From an uncultured Lachnospiraceae bacterium (GTDB lineage: Bacteria > Bacillota > Clostridia > Lachnospirales > Lachnospiraceae), in NCBI GenBank assembly GCA_947594855.1, contig CANQEL010000001.1, positions 1 to 64,000 on the forward strand: a stretch of 64,000 nucleotides of DNA. The letters are read 5' to 3'. Shown one piece after another: positions 25,387 to 33,407 of this stretch. The position numbers and the translations under genes were made by a program. Under the pieces are notes generated by a model, which worked only from the letters and a program-made list of their open reading frames with translations, was not told the origin of the DNA and searched no databases. Each line of letters starts with the position of its first letter. Position 1 is the first letter of the stretch.

Positions 25387-27138
25387 TTAATTATCCTCCT
25401 CTGAAAGTAACATATCTAAATTTTCCTGTATTCTGTGCTGTTCCTTATACTCCATCCTGTCATATTCAGCCTTAATTTTCTCCTTTAATGATTCCAAATT
25501 ATCCCCGTCAAAATATTGCAATATCATTAAATCTCCTTTAAAAGTATCAATTTTAACAGGTTCCGAATCATCATTGACTGTTGTTGTATCCGATTTATCA
25601 GTAACACTTAATATCTTGGTACTATTTGATTCATTCCATATATTTTCAAAATATTCTGAAAAATCTATATCAGCATTTTTAACAGCTTGTCTATATTCAT
25701 TTTTTTTACTTATATCTATATTTTTCACATCATGAATAATATCGCCAGCTATTTCCTGCTGAAGTTTATCAAAGTTATTTGCAATTATCTTATATTTATT
25801 TATTTCACTATCATCACCTTTTTCTTTATAAGGAGTCGTGGAAGGTTTTTCTATACTGCTTTCTATTTGTTTCTCCCTATTTTTATAATTCTTAAGCATA
25901 CTCTGGGAGCCATTATAAATATGCAGTGTTACTAAAAACATAATTAACGAAACGACGCTGACTGCTAATGATATCACAGTCATTATTCTGTATTTTTCTG
26001 TTTCCTGTCTAAACTTTCTATCATCCGGTTTCGGTAAATTATCATCTGCTTTATCTGATTTAATTGATATTTCTTTTTTTGAAATTCCATTAACAAGTTC
26101 TTCAATAGATTTTCTTACCGGTTCATCCGGAAGCGGTTTTCCATATAAAAATGCCTGATAACAACTCTGTTTCCACTGCCAGTCAACTTCACGGTAATAA
26201 CAAATATCTTGTGGCGTCACATTAACTTTTTCATTTATAATACATACGATAGATTTATCATCTGTTACATTTTCTATTGTTTTTGCCGCATAAACATATT
26301 CTTCTATTTCTTTACATATTACTTCCGCTTTCTGTAGTCCGAACATTTTAACGTAGGCATTTTTCATGCAATTCATAAATTCATTTTCTGCCAAATCGCC
26401 AAAACTGCCTTCTACAAATTTTTCAATAAAACTATCCTTATCCCTTATGTTTTCATTTAAGTACACTGAATACGGATTCATAAAAAATTCTGATGCTGTA
26501 ATATAAGCATTATTTTTGGGAAAATTTCCTCTTGCCAATGTAATTTTATCTTTAGGAAGATTTAAAAGCACAGGTTGCAATACTCCGTCAAGCATACCAT
26601 CAGTAGCCAAAAGTACTGCTGCAGTTTTCTCCTCAAATATTCCAAACTCCCATGTCCTGTTTCCTCCCCTTAATGGGATAACCGAACTTCCATCGACCCC
26701 TTTTTGTCTTTGAGTGATTGGCTTAATTATTCCATTATATAACCGCACCAGAATACCACCGTCTCCGGCATGTCCATATATTACTTTTTCTCCGTCATAC
26801 AATACTGAAGATAATGTTGTATCGTAACTTTCTATAGAATTTCCTGTTTCTCTGGCACATAATTCTATTTGTCCAAAAGCATACTCGTAACCATCTTCAA
26901 GCATTTCCTTAAGTTCAAAAACAGACATATTACTACTAATATTTTTTTTGCAATACTCATACAGTGAATTTACTGCCGTTTTGGATCCTATATCTGCATT
27001 TGCAGCACTTCCTACTCCGTCTGCAACTACTCCCAGATACCAGTCGCCATTCAACAATAATGCTTCACTTGCGTCCTGACAGACGACGCCTCTGCTTTTA
27101 TGCGATTTACCCTGAATAGAAAATCCATATGTTATCAT
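25387..27138 (-). CDS. Membrane-anchored PP2C-like phosphatase
   Basis: A 583-aa protein. Residues 1-250 are a PP2C domain of the type found with TerY proteins: CQDASEAL, GVVADGVGSAANADIG, YGHAGDGGILVR, LLATDGMLDG. After a linker (DIKSDKADDNLPKPDD...) comes one TM segment (about 386-409) and an extracytoplasmic coiled-coil-rich region of about 170 residues ending in Glu-rich helices. This topology (cytoplasmic domain, one TM, outer helical domain) matches EssB/YukC although the inner domain differs. Strong GGGGAGG Shine-Dalgarno. It would dephosphorylate targets of the neighbouring kinase and could be an apparatus subunit. Confidence 0.8.
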   Translation of the reverse strand: MITYGFSIQGKSHKSRGVVCQDASEALLLNGDWYLGVVADGVGSAANADIGSKTAVNSLYEYCKKNISSNMSVFELKEMLEDGYEYAFGQIELCARETGNSIESYDTTLSSVLYDGEKVIYGHAGDGGILVRLYNGIIKPITQRQKGVDGSSVIPLRGGNRTWEFGIFEEKTAAVLLATDGMLDGVLQPVLLNLPKDKITLARGNFPKNNAYITASEFFMNPYSVYLNENIRDKDSFIEKFVEGSFGDLAENEFMNCMKNAYVKMFGLQKAEVICKEIEEYVYAAKTIENVTDDKSIVCIINEKVNVTPQDICYYREVDWQWKQSCYQAFLYGKPLPDEPVRKSIEELVNGISKKEISIKSDKADDNLPKPDDRKFRQETEKYRIMTVISLAVSVVSLIMFLVTLHIYNGSQSMLKNYKNREKQIESSIEKPSTTPYKEKGDDSEINKYKIIANNFDKLQQEIAGDIIHDVKNIDISKKNEYRQAVKNADIDFSEYFENIWNESNSTKILSVTDKSDTTTVNDDSEPVKIDTFKGDLMILQYFDGDNLESLKEKIKAEYDRMEYKEQHRIQENLDMLLSEEDN

Positions 27139-27171
27139 TATATTTCCTCCCCATACATTTCCAAATATATC

Positions 27172-27882
27172 CTAATACCAGTCTTCGTCTATACGCCTGC
27201 CTTTTTCAGCTTTTCTTACGTCATTGGGCAAAGTTCCAAATTCAACACTCTCTCCCGGACGGCTCTGTGATATTACCGCCATACTCTCGGAAAGCCAGTC
27301 AAATACACCTCTGAAATCCTGATTTTTTAATTCAATGACTCGTTTCGTAAGTGAAAAAAGTTCATCCTGGTCATAATCACCTGTCCCTAACGCCCAAAAA
27401 CTCAGATGTCCGCTTGAACCTTTTGATTCCGCCATTTGTATTTTCTGTGCCGCCTGCATCATTGCGCTGTCGGAAGATGTAGACAACCCGTCAGTAATCA
27501 TAAATATCCATGGTTTATGACATGGTGTTCCCAGATTATGATAAAGGGCAGTACGTTCCTTTACCATATCAACGGCCTTTTCTATACCAGCTGCCATATC
27601 AGTCCTTCCACCTGCCCTAAGTACCGGTACGGGCATTTCAGTAACCGGCATAAAATCACTTATTATTTTAACCTCAGACCCAAATGTAATTAATGCAACA
27701 TCTACTCTGTTCCTTGCAATAGGATCTGCAGAAACATTATCCTTAAACTGTTTAATGCTGTTATTTAAACTATTTATTGCATTACCCTCCATAGAACCTG
27801 ACACATCCAACAATAATGCACATGCCAGATGCGGCTCTCCGCATGATTTTATAAAATCGTCCATATTAAATTGTTTTGCCAT
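27172..27882 (-). CDS. TerY-like von Willebrand factor A protein
   Basis: A 236-aa vWA-domain protein with a complete metal-ion-dependent adhesion site: DVSGSMEG, a conserved Thr in GGRTDMAAGIEKA and FMITDGLS. It matches TerY/YegL proteins, the vWA member of the TerY-P triad (vWA, PP2C, kinase), thought to act as a scaffold for phosphorylation signalling. No signal peptide. It lies between the 54-aa peptide gene and the PP2C gene with AGAGGA upstream. A short Arg/Glu-rich tail follows the domain. Confidence 0.9.
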   Translation of the reverse strand: MAKQFNMDDFIKSCGEPHLACALLLDVSGSMEGNAINSLNNSIKQFKDNVSADPIARNRVDVALITFGSEVKIISDFMPVTEMPVPVLRAGGRTDMAAGIEKAVDMVKERTALYHNLGTPCHKPWIFMITDGLSTSSDSAMMQAAQKIQMAESKGSSGHLSFWALGTGDYDQDELFSLTKRVIELKNQDFRGVFDWLSESMAVISQSRPGESVEFGTLPNDVRKAEKGRRIDEDWY

Positions 27883-27909
27883 AATATTATCCTCTTTTCT
27901 TTTATAATT

Positions 27910-28074
27910 TTATAAGCATAATGCTTCATCATACAATTCTTCAACTGCCATATCAGTACTAACTGACCGGCTGGCTGAATCTTCCATAGTACTTGCACTA
28001 TCACAGTCTCTTGCAATCTTTTCCTCATCAATTACATATACGGCACCTGATACACCTTTATATTCAATCTCCAC
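27910..28074 (-). CDS. 54-aa peptide resembling the N-terminus of the neighbouring kinase
   Basis: GTG start with AGGA 9 nt upstream, sitting between the Sel1 and TerY genes. Residues 2-21 (EIEYKGVSGAVYVIDEEKIA) closely match kinase residues VQYQGLSGAVYFVEEEKIA just before its Gly-rich loop. The similarity then stops and a Ser/Thr/Asp-rich stretch (CDSASTMEDSASRSVST) follows, with an acidic tail. TMED fits the pThr-x-x-Asp pattern favoured by many FHA domains. It may be a kinase substrate, inhibitor or adaptor. It is missing from the ORF track, and I recognise no family. Confidence 0.6.
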   Translation of the reverse strand: MEIEYKGVSGAVYVIDEEKIARDCDSASTMEDSASRSVSTDMAVEELYDEALCL

Positions 28075-28089
28075 AACATACCATCCTGT

Positions 28090-28989
28090 CTATATCTTTG
28101 ATAACTGTTCGCTGGCATAAGCATTGCCACATTCAGCAGCCATCTTATAATATTCATACGCATTGCTCCTATTGTAATTAAACTCATTCCCAATGCCATC
28201 CAATATCAGGTCTCCTATCATCTGACACACATCGCCTTTTTCTTCTTTAGACAGGCGTGAATTATTTGATACTGCTACCAGTAACTGCAAATCCTGCTGC
28301 AACACATTCTGCGGAGCCTGAGTAATTCTGTGGGCAACTGCCTTAAGATATGCTCCCCACGGATGTAATGCTATAACATCATCCTGCGCAAGATATCTGT
28401 CCATCTCATCAAACTGCTGTTCATTATATGCAGTAAATGCAAGTGTCCAGTATGCGTTTATTTTTAAATTGTCAATTTCATCCCTCTCATTTTCCTGTAT
28501 AAATATGTCAGTTCTTCTTAAAGTATCATTAATTTTATTTATTGCATTATTACAAAGTTCTTTCGCCCGGTAATAGTCTCCCTGCTTCCTGGCTTCTTCA
28601 GCGGATGCATTGCATTTTTCTATATCTGTTATTGCAAACGCAGCATTATCCCCTGACGCCGGCATAGGTTCCGGATTTGGTGGCGGCATCCGCCAGCTTA
28701 ATGGATTTGGTGGTGGATAAGCTATCCCTGCTTTATTACAATATTCTGCGGCAAGTTTTTGATTTTTAGCTAAATACACACCATACTCATACATTGATGC
28801 TAATCCTGCATAAGCTTCGCTAAATCCCATTTTTTCACCTTTATGGTACAGCTGGTAAGCACGCATCAGATTCTGCTCATGTCCTTTGCTTCCCAAAATA
28901 CAACGCTCTGCTAATTCACATATTGCATATCCATCCTTATTATTTACCAGTTGCTCAAGCTGTTCATTAGTTGCGTTTAAATAATCCAT
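28090..28989 (-). CDS. Sel1/TPR-repeat protein
   Basis: A 299-aa soluble protein with Sel1-type repeats at the N-terminus (RAYQLYHKGEKMGFSEAYAGLASMYEYG; about 40-90) and again at the C-terminus (NAYEYYKMAAECGNAYASEQL). A Pro-rich hinge (YPPPNPLSWRMPPPNPEP) is followed by a helical TPR-like middle (KQGDYYRAKELCNNAI). Such repeats bind proteins, so it is probably a scaffold for the kinase/vWA/PP2C set in which it is embedded. GGAG lies upstream of the start. No enzymatic motif. Confidence 0.8.
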   Translation of the reverse strand: MDYLNATNEQLEQLVNNKDGYAICELAERCILGSKGHEQNLMRAYQLYHKGEKMGFSEAYAGLASMYEYGVYLAKNQKLAAEYCNKAGIAYPPPNPLSWRMPPPNPEPMPASGDNAAFAITDIEKCNASAEEARKQGDYYRAKELCNNAINKINDTLRRTDIFIQENERDEIDNLKINAYWTLAFTAYNEQQFDEMDRYLAQDDVIALHPWGAYLKAVAHRITQAPQNVLQQDLQLLVAVSNNSRLSKEEKGDVCQMIGDLILDGIGNEFNYNRSNAYEYYKMAAECGNAYASEQLSKI

Positions 28990-29011
28990 ATTATCACTCC
29001 TATAAAATTAA

Positions 29012-30346
29012 TCATAAAATTCCAAAATATATGCATAAATGCGATACTACATAAGACACTCCTACCGCTATAAGCATGTATAATATAAATTTTAAAACAG
29101 CAAATATCGGGTTATCATTACTTTTTCCCTGTGACGGGTTTGGTGGTACATATGGTGGTGTCTGCGGTGATACCGGTGGTGTCTGCGGTGATACCGGCGG
29201 TGGAGCAGTGTTGCGTTTCTGTGGTGGCGGTACTTCAGATGAAGTACTCCAACGGCTCATCATTCTTTCTTCCATAGCACACAACGGACAATACGTATTA
29301 TGCCTGAAAAAGCAATGTGCTTTATTCTTTGTACACACCACAATATTTGAAGCCCCTGTACCCATACAACGTATCAATGCATCTATCCATTCCTGAGTAC
29401 CTGCCCTTTTTTGGGGGTCATTATATCCCTCTGCAAATGTTCTCACAAATAATGTATATATCTCATATGGCAATGACTCAAAAGCCGGTGAATACAGAGG
29501 ATATGTTATATTATCTTTTTTATGATAAAATGGGAAAAAACCATTTTTAATATTATCTATGGGCTGAGGGGTAACTACTGACGGCTTTTCAAAAGATTTA
29601 TTTATCTGCTCCATCGTATGCTGATATGAACCATTAATATCCTGCGCACATGCAAACGGATGGCATCCGTTCATCAAAAGAGTAAATATATGCACCGCAA
29701 GAGCAAATAAATCTGTTTCTTTTGTATAAGTAGGAAGCGGTATTGACCTTAATGTCCTTCCATTTCCAAATTTCTTTTGCAATTCAGGTGCAATATAATC
29801 AGCCAGTCCCACTTCACATCTGTATGTTTTTCCATTTGCCGAAATATGATATGAATCAGTATCTACAAGCGTAATATGAAACCCTCCGTTTCCATCCGAA
29901 CTATCCAAATTAACGCATATATTCTGAGGATTAAGGTCGCCGCATACCTGTCCCATATCATGTACCGTTTGTATTGCTACGCACAGATTTATTGCAGCAA
30001 TTATTCTGTATCTGAGATCATATTGATTATCTCCATTGTTATAAATAGACGTAATAGAATCTAAAGCATTTAATTTGGGCATAATATAGCCGACAAATCC
30101 ATTCTTGTCATATATAACATCCTGCGGCCATGTAAGCGTCTGATACTGTTCATCAGTTAGTTTATAACTGACCATTAAACGAAGTTTTTCTTCTCTTTCG
30201 GGATTTCTGTTGTTAACTTTAAATATTTTAGCAACCTGTTTATAGTTGCTCTGTATTTTATGTATACTGCCTTCTCCGCCCCCGGCAATCTTCTCTTCTT
30301 CCACAAAATAGACTGCTCCGGACAATCCCTGATACTGCACCCACAT
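29012..30346 (-). CDS. TerY-P triad Ser/Thr kinase (YegI-like), C-terminal zinc ribbon and TM
   Basis: A 444-aa protein. The kinase domain (about 1-325) has a Gly-rich loop GGGEGS, VAKIFK lysine, a catalytic loop CGDLNPQNICVN in place of HRD, and DTDSY in place of DFG. These variants are typical of TerY-P/YegI kinases. A zinc ribbon (CTKNKAHC...YCPLC, about 340-365) is followed by a Pro-rich linker with two PPVSPQT repeats and a C-terminal TM segment. It probably phosphorylates vWA, FHA-bound or secretion proteins. ATG 30346 is spaced 9 nt from AAGGAG; the track ATG two codons earlier is only 3 nt away. First gene after a terminator, so an operon start. Confidence 0.85.
   Translation of the reverse strand: MWVQYQGLSGAVYFVEEEKIAGGGEGSIHKIQSNYKQVAKIFKVNNRNPEREEKLRLMVSYKLTDEQYQTLTWPQDVIYDKNGFVGYIMPKLNALDSITSIYNNGDNQYDLRYRIIAAINLCVAIQTVHDMGQVCGDLNPQNICVNLDSSDGNGGFHITLVDTDSYHISANGKTYRCEVGLADYIAPELQKKFGNGRTLRSIPLPTYTKETDLFALAVHIFTLLMNGCHPFACAQDINGSYQHTMEQINKSFEKPSVVTPQPIDNIKNGFFPFYHKKDNITYPLYSPAFESLPYEIYTLFVRTFAEGYNDPQKRAGTQEWIDALIRCMGTGASNIVVCTKNKAHCFFRHNTYCPLCAMEERMMSRWSTSSEVPPPQKRNTAPPPVSPQTPPVSPQTPPYVPPNPSQGKSNDNPIFAVLKFILYMLIAVGVSYVVSHLCIYFGIL
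29154..29195. repeat. Two 21-bp tandem repeats in the kinase linker
   Basis: GGTGGTGTCTGCGGTGATACC occurs twice in a row and encodes the PPVSPQT repeats of the kinase Pro-rich linker. Copy number may vary between strains. Confidence 0.85.
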
Positions 30347-30513
30347 TTTCATTATCTCCTTGTATAAAATACTGACTGTTTTGAAATATATTTTTATTAA
30401 ATAATTCTACAAAACTTACTCTCCAAAAAAATTTCAGATTTTTTCTTTTTTATGGTTTTTTTGCTATTTTTCTCCATATACCGACTTTTTTATAAAAATT
30501 TAACAATTTGTAT

Positions 30514-30553
30514 AAAAAAGAAGCTGCTGCAAAATTTTGTTTATTAAGCAGCA
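30514..30553 (-). terminator. Terminator between the DUF6273/kinase operon and the type VII locus
   Basis: On the minus strand, TTGCTGC, a loop, GCAGCAGC and then TTCTTTTTT form an intrinsic terminator about 30 nt after the XRE-like gene. It separates the 41055-30584 operon from the operon beginning at 30346. The roughly 170 bases between them are very AT-rich and must hold the next promoter, but no hexamer pair is convincing. Confidence 0.7.
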
Positions 30554-30583
30554 ACTCCTGTCATTTGAAACATATGTATATAT

Positions 30584-31993
30584 TTACTTTTCCTCATCTC
30601 CCCACACGCCAAGCAAATCACTATAACTGTACATCTCATCTTTTGCAAATAACGCAAGCAAAATATAATCTATCTCATATTCTTCACTGATTAACGGCAT
30701 ATTGCATGCATTAAGCGTTGAATCCGCCAAATCTATAAACATCTGCTTTGCTATATCTGCATGATAGTCATTTTCATATTCTGCCAGATATCTCTGTTGC
30801 GCTACAGTATGTATAAGAGGAAGCAAATCCTCCCTCTGTATCATAAGACATCGTTGTTTATTATCAAGAACGGATTGTCTTAGAACAGCTTTAGCCTCTT
30901 TTATAGTATTAATTTCAACCGGTTTAAGATATATTTCCTTAAGCAGTACGTATACCCAATTTGGTACTTCTGCATCTTCAGGCAGCTCATTTAATTTCTG
31001 TATTCCCCAGTTAATCCTTAATGAAACTTCCCAGTGCGACGGTATATTATAAAGATATGACAGATATTTCTCCGTAACCGGCTTTACAAAGCCAAAATTT
31101 GTTTTTTTACCTTTGTCTTTCTGGTCGCCTGAAGCAGTAAATACTTCAGATACAAGCCTGGCATTGGTTATCTTATCCGAATATACATCCTTTGCAAGTT
31201 CAATAATCATATTACCCAGATTTTCAGACACATTATACGAAGCGGACTTGCGGTGGCTCATAATAAATTTTTCTATTGTTTCCCTGCAATCCGGATTAGA
31301 TATATCCTTTCTTGCTGCAATCCATTTATAATATCCCGTTCCGCTAAGAAGCAGATTCATCTGTTTCTTTTCCTCTCGCCGTATTTCTTCTATTATGTTA
31401 TGTTTATATATTAAAAGATAATCAAGCATAGTCTGGCTGTACCCCTTAAACCATTCTGCATTATCACACATCCACATAATGAAATCTCCCGAATCCATTC
31501 CCTTTTTGCTTTCATATTGATTAAGCAACTCTCTTGTACTGTTAGTTTTTATAGTAGAAAATGAAATATCCAGGCTTGCCTCAAATTTTTCCATCATGCT
31601 GATACAGGTATCATAATCTATATTGTTTTCCAAACCATATAGAAATATAATTTCTCTGTAATCATTAATCTGGAATGACGGCTGTCCAAGTCCTTTTGTC
31701 AGATATTCCTCTGTTTCATCCTTACCAAGTCCCATCGCAAAACACATCTCATAAACTGCATCCCTTGAAGGTTTGGCATAACCATGTATTCCAAACCATC
31801 GCCGTATGGTAGGCATAGTTGCAATATTTCTTCTGTTGGTCCTCTTTCTGAATTCTTTCAGGGCAAGATTTTTGTTTACTTCACCTTTTTCTCCTTCTTC
31901 ATACTGATATCCCATTTTCCCAATTATAAAAGCATCAAATCTGATAAAATTACGTTTCTCTGCTACTTCATGTATATAGTCTGCAAATATCAT
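30584..31993 (-). CDS. XRE-like regulator with large helical C-terminal domain
   Basis: A 469-aa soluble protein. The N-terminal ~110 residues contain MPTIRRWFGIHGYAKPSRDAVYEMCFAMGLGKDETEEYL, which reads like the recognition and fourth helices of Cro/XRE domains (cf. the common K-P-S-R-D-x-x-x-x-L-A-x-x-L-G-L-x-x-x-E-T). The rest is helical with no recognised domain. It is the last gene of the operon with the zinc-ribbon kinase and DUF6273 proteins, starting 17 nt after the kinase stop with AGGAGA upstream. It may report or relay kinase signals to transcription. Function inferred. Confidence 0.5.
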   Translation of the reverse strand: MIFADYIHEVAEKRNFIRFDAFIIGKMGYQYEEGEKGEVNKNLALKEFRKRTNRRNIATMPTIRRWFGIHGYAKPSRDAVYEMCFAMGLGKDETEEYLTKGLGQPSFQINDYREIIFLYGLENNIDYDTCISMMEKFEASLDISFSTIKTNSTRELLNQYESKKGMDSGDFIMWMCDNAEWFKGYSQTMLDYLLIYKHNIIEEIRREEKKQMNLLLSGTGYYKWIAARKDISNPDCRETIEKFIMSHRKSASYNVSENLGNMIIELAKDVYSDKITNARLVSEVFTASGDQKDKGKKTNFGFVKPVTEKYLSYLYNIPSHWEVSLRINWGIQKLNELPEDAEVPNWVYVLLKEIYLKPVEINTIKEAKAVLRQSVLDNKQRCLMIQREDLLPLIHTVAQQRYLAEYENDYHADIAKQMFIDLADSTLNACNMPLISEEYEIDYILLALFAKDEMYSYSDLLGVWGDEEK

Positions 31994-32010
31994 CTCTGTA
32001 TTCTCCTGTC

Positions 32011-33384
32011 TTAATCAATTATTCCTATAAAACCATCTGACCTTTTGATTTTTTTGCTGTTACCAGGCGCCTGGGTTTTCTGTGGTGCCTGCGTCTTCTG
32101 TGGTTCTTTAGTAGGTTTTTCCTTTTTCTTTGGTTTAGCTGTTTTTTTCGGTTTTTCAGTCTTTACCGGTTTGTCTGTTTCTACAGCCTGTGGTATGATT
32201 ACCGGCTGCATTGACTGTATTGGCTGTTCCGTAATCTTTGGTACAAAGCTTGTATATGGTGTTATTTCAGGAATAATTTCTTTTCCTGTTTTATCATTTT
32301 TTTTGAAAAATCCCATTATAATTCCTGCAAATATAAATACTATAAACAAAAAACATATTAGTATTACCGCTTTTCTGTTTTTACCTGGCCTATGGGAATC
32401 AACTTCAGTTTCCAGGCTATCATATATATCTGACATAAGGTCGCTTACTGTTTGATACCTTTCAGATGCCCTGATATTAAGACCTTTCATTATAGCTTCT
32501 TTTGCTTTTATTGGAATATTTATATCAGGCATATCTACAAGCGATTTTAAATTTTCACCTGCCATACGTTCAATAGCATCTAAAGGAACTTTGCCCGTAA
32601 GCATAAAATACATTGTTGCACATATTGCGTATACGTCTGACCACGGACCCTGTTTCCCCCTGGGACGATACTGTTCTTCAGGTGAAAATCCCCTTTTAAA
32701 CAATACGGTCATACTCTTTTGCTCTACCACATCCTGTACCCTTGCCGAGCCAAAATCAATAAGTACCAACTTTTCTTCTTCCTGATACAAAATATTATCG
32801 GGGCTTATATCTCTGTGTAAAAGTCCTGTACTGTGTATCTTACACAGTGAGCCCAGAATAGGTTTCATAAGCCGCAGCACTTCCTGACCATCCATTTTAC
32901 CTTTTGCTTTTACATATTTTTTTATGCTGTCGCCTTCTATATATTTCATAATAATATAAGCGGTATTATTGGCATAGAAGAAGTCCTGGACTGAAACTAT
33001 ACCGTCAAGATTGCTGAAACGGGCAAGACATCTTGCTTCTTTAATAAATTTATTAAGCTTTTTATCATACTCTGTTTTATCATTTACATATATATTAAGG
33101 TCTGTTCCGCGTATTATATCCCTGTTTACTATATCAGCGGGATAATATTCCTTTACTGCTACAGGTACTAAAAGTATCTTATCCCATGCCAGATATGTTA
33201 TTCCAAAATTGCCTGAACCAAGCGATTTACCAAGTACATATCTATCAGCTAAGACCGTACCGGGAAGCAGATGTCTTGGAACCGGCTTATAATCTTTAAT
33301 ACGCATATGGCAGTATGGACATTCTTCAGAATTATCCAATACATGCATACATCCTATACATAAATTCATACCATCAACATTCAT
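32011..33384 (-). CDS. Zinc-ribbon Ser/Thr kinase with TM segment
   Basis: A 457-aa protein. Zinc ribbon CIGCMHVL...CPYCHMRI (about 9-27); kinase domain about 45-310 with GSGNFGITYLAWD, AVKEYYP, HRDISPDN and DFGSAR, closely similar to the kinase half of the LRR receptor kinase; one TM segment (about 345-365); and an extracytoplasmic Lys/Pro/Thr-rich tail with KTQAP repeats, likely wall-spanning or unstructured. It is cotranscribed with two secreted DUF6273 proteins upstream (23 nt) and the XRE-like gene downstream. AAGGAG lies about 10 nt before the ATG. Confidence 0.9.
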   Translation of the reverse strand: MNVDGMNLCIGCMHVLDNSEECPYCHMRIKDYKPVPRHLLPGTVLADRYVLGKSLGSGNFGITYLAWDKILLVPVAVKEYYPADIVNRDIIRGTDLNIYVNDKTEYDKKLNKFIKEARCLARFSNLDGIVSVQDFFYANNTAYIIMKYIEGDSIKKYVKAKGKMDGQEVLRLMKPILGSLCKIHSTGLLHRDISPDNILYQEEEKLVLIDFGSARVQDVVEQKSMTVLFKRGFSPEEQYRPRGKQGPWSDVYAICATMYFMLTGKVPLDAIERMAGENLKSLVDMPDINIPIKAKEAIMKGLNIRASERYQTVSDLMSDIYDSLETEVDSHRPGKNRKAVILICFLFIVFIFAGIIMGFFKKNDKTGKEIIPEITPYTSFVPKITEQPIQSMQPVIIPQAVETDKPVKTEKPKKTAKPKKKEKPTKEPQKTQAPQKTQAPGNSKKIKRSDGFIGIID

Positions 33385-33407
33385 CCTACATTATCTCCTT
33401 TAGTAAC

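Noticed and set aside
27849-28031. 60-aa minus-strand ORF in the track overlapping the 54-aa peptide gene
   Set aside because: It is in a different frame, lacks a ribosome binding site and has no similarity, whereas the GTG-started frame matches the kinase N-terminus.
29154-29195. Possible CRISPR-like direct repeats
   Set aside because: The two 21-bp units are contiguous with no spacers and encode Pro-rich linker repeats within the kinase gene.
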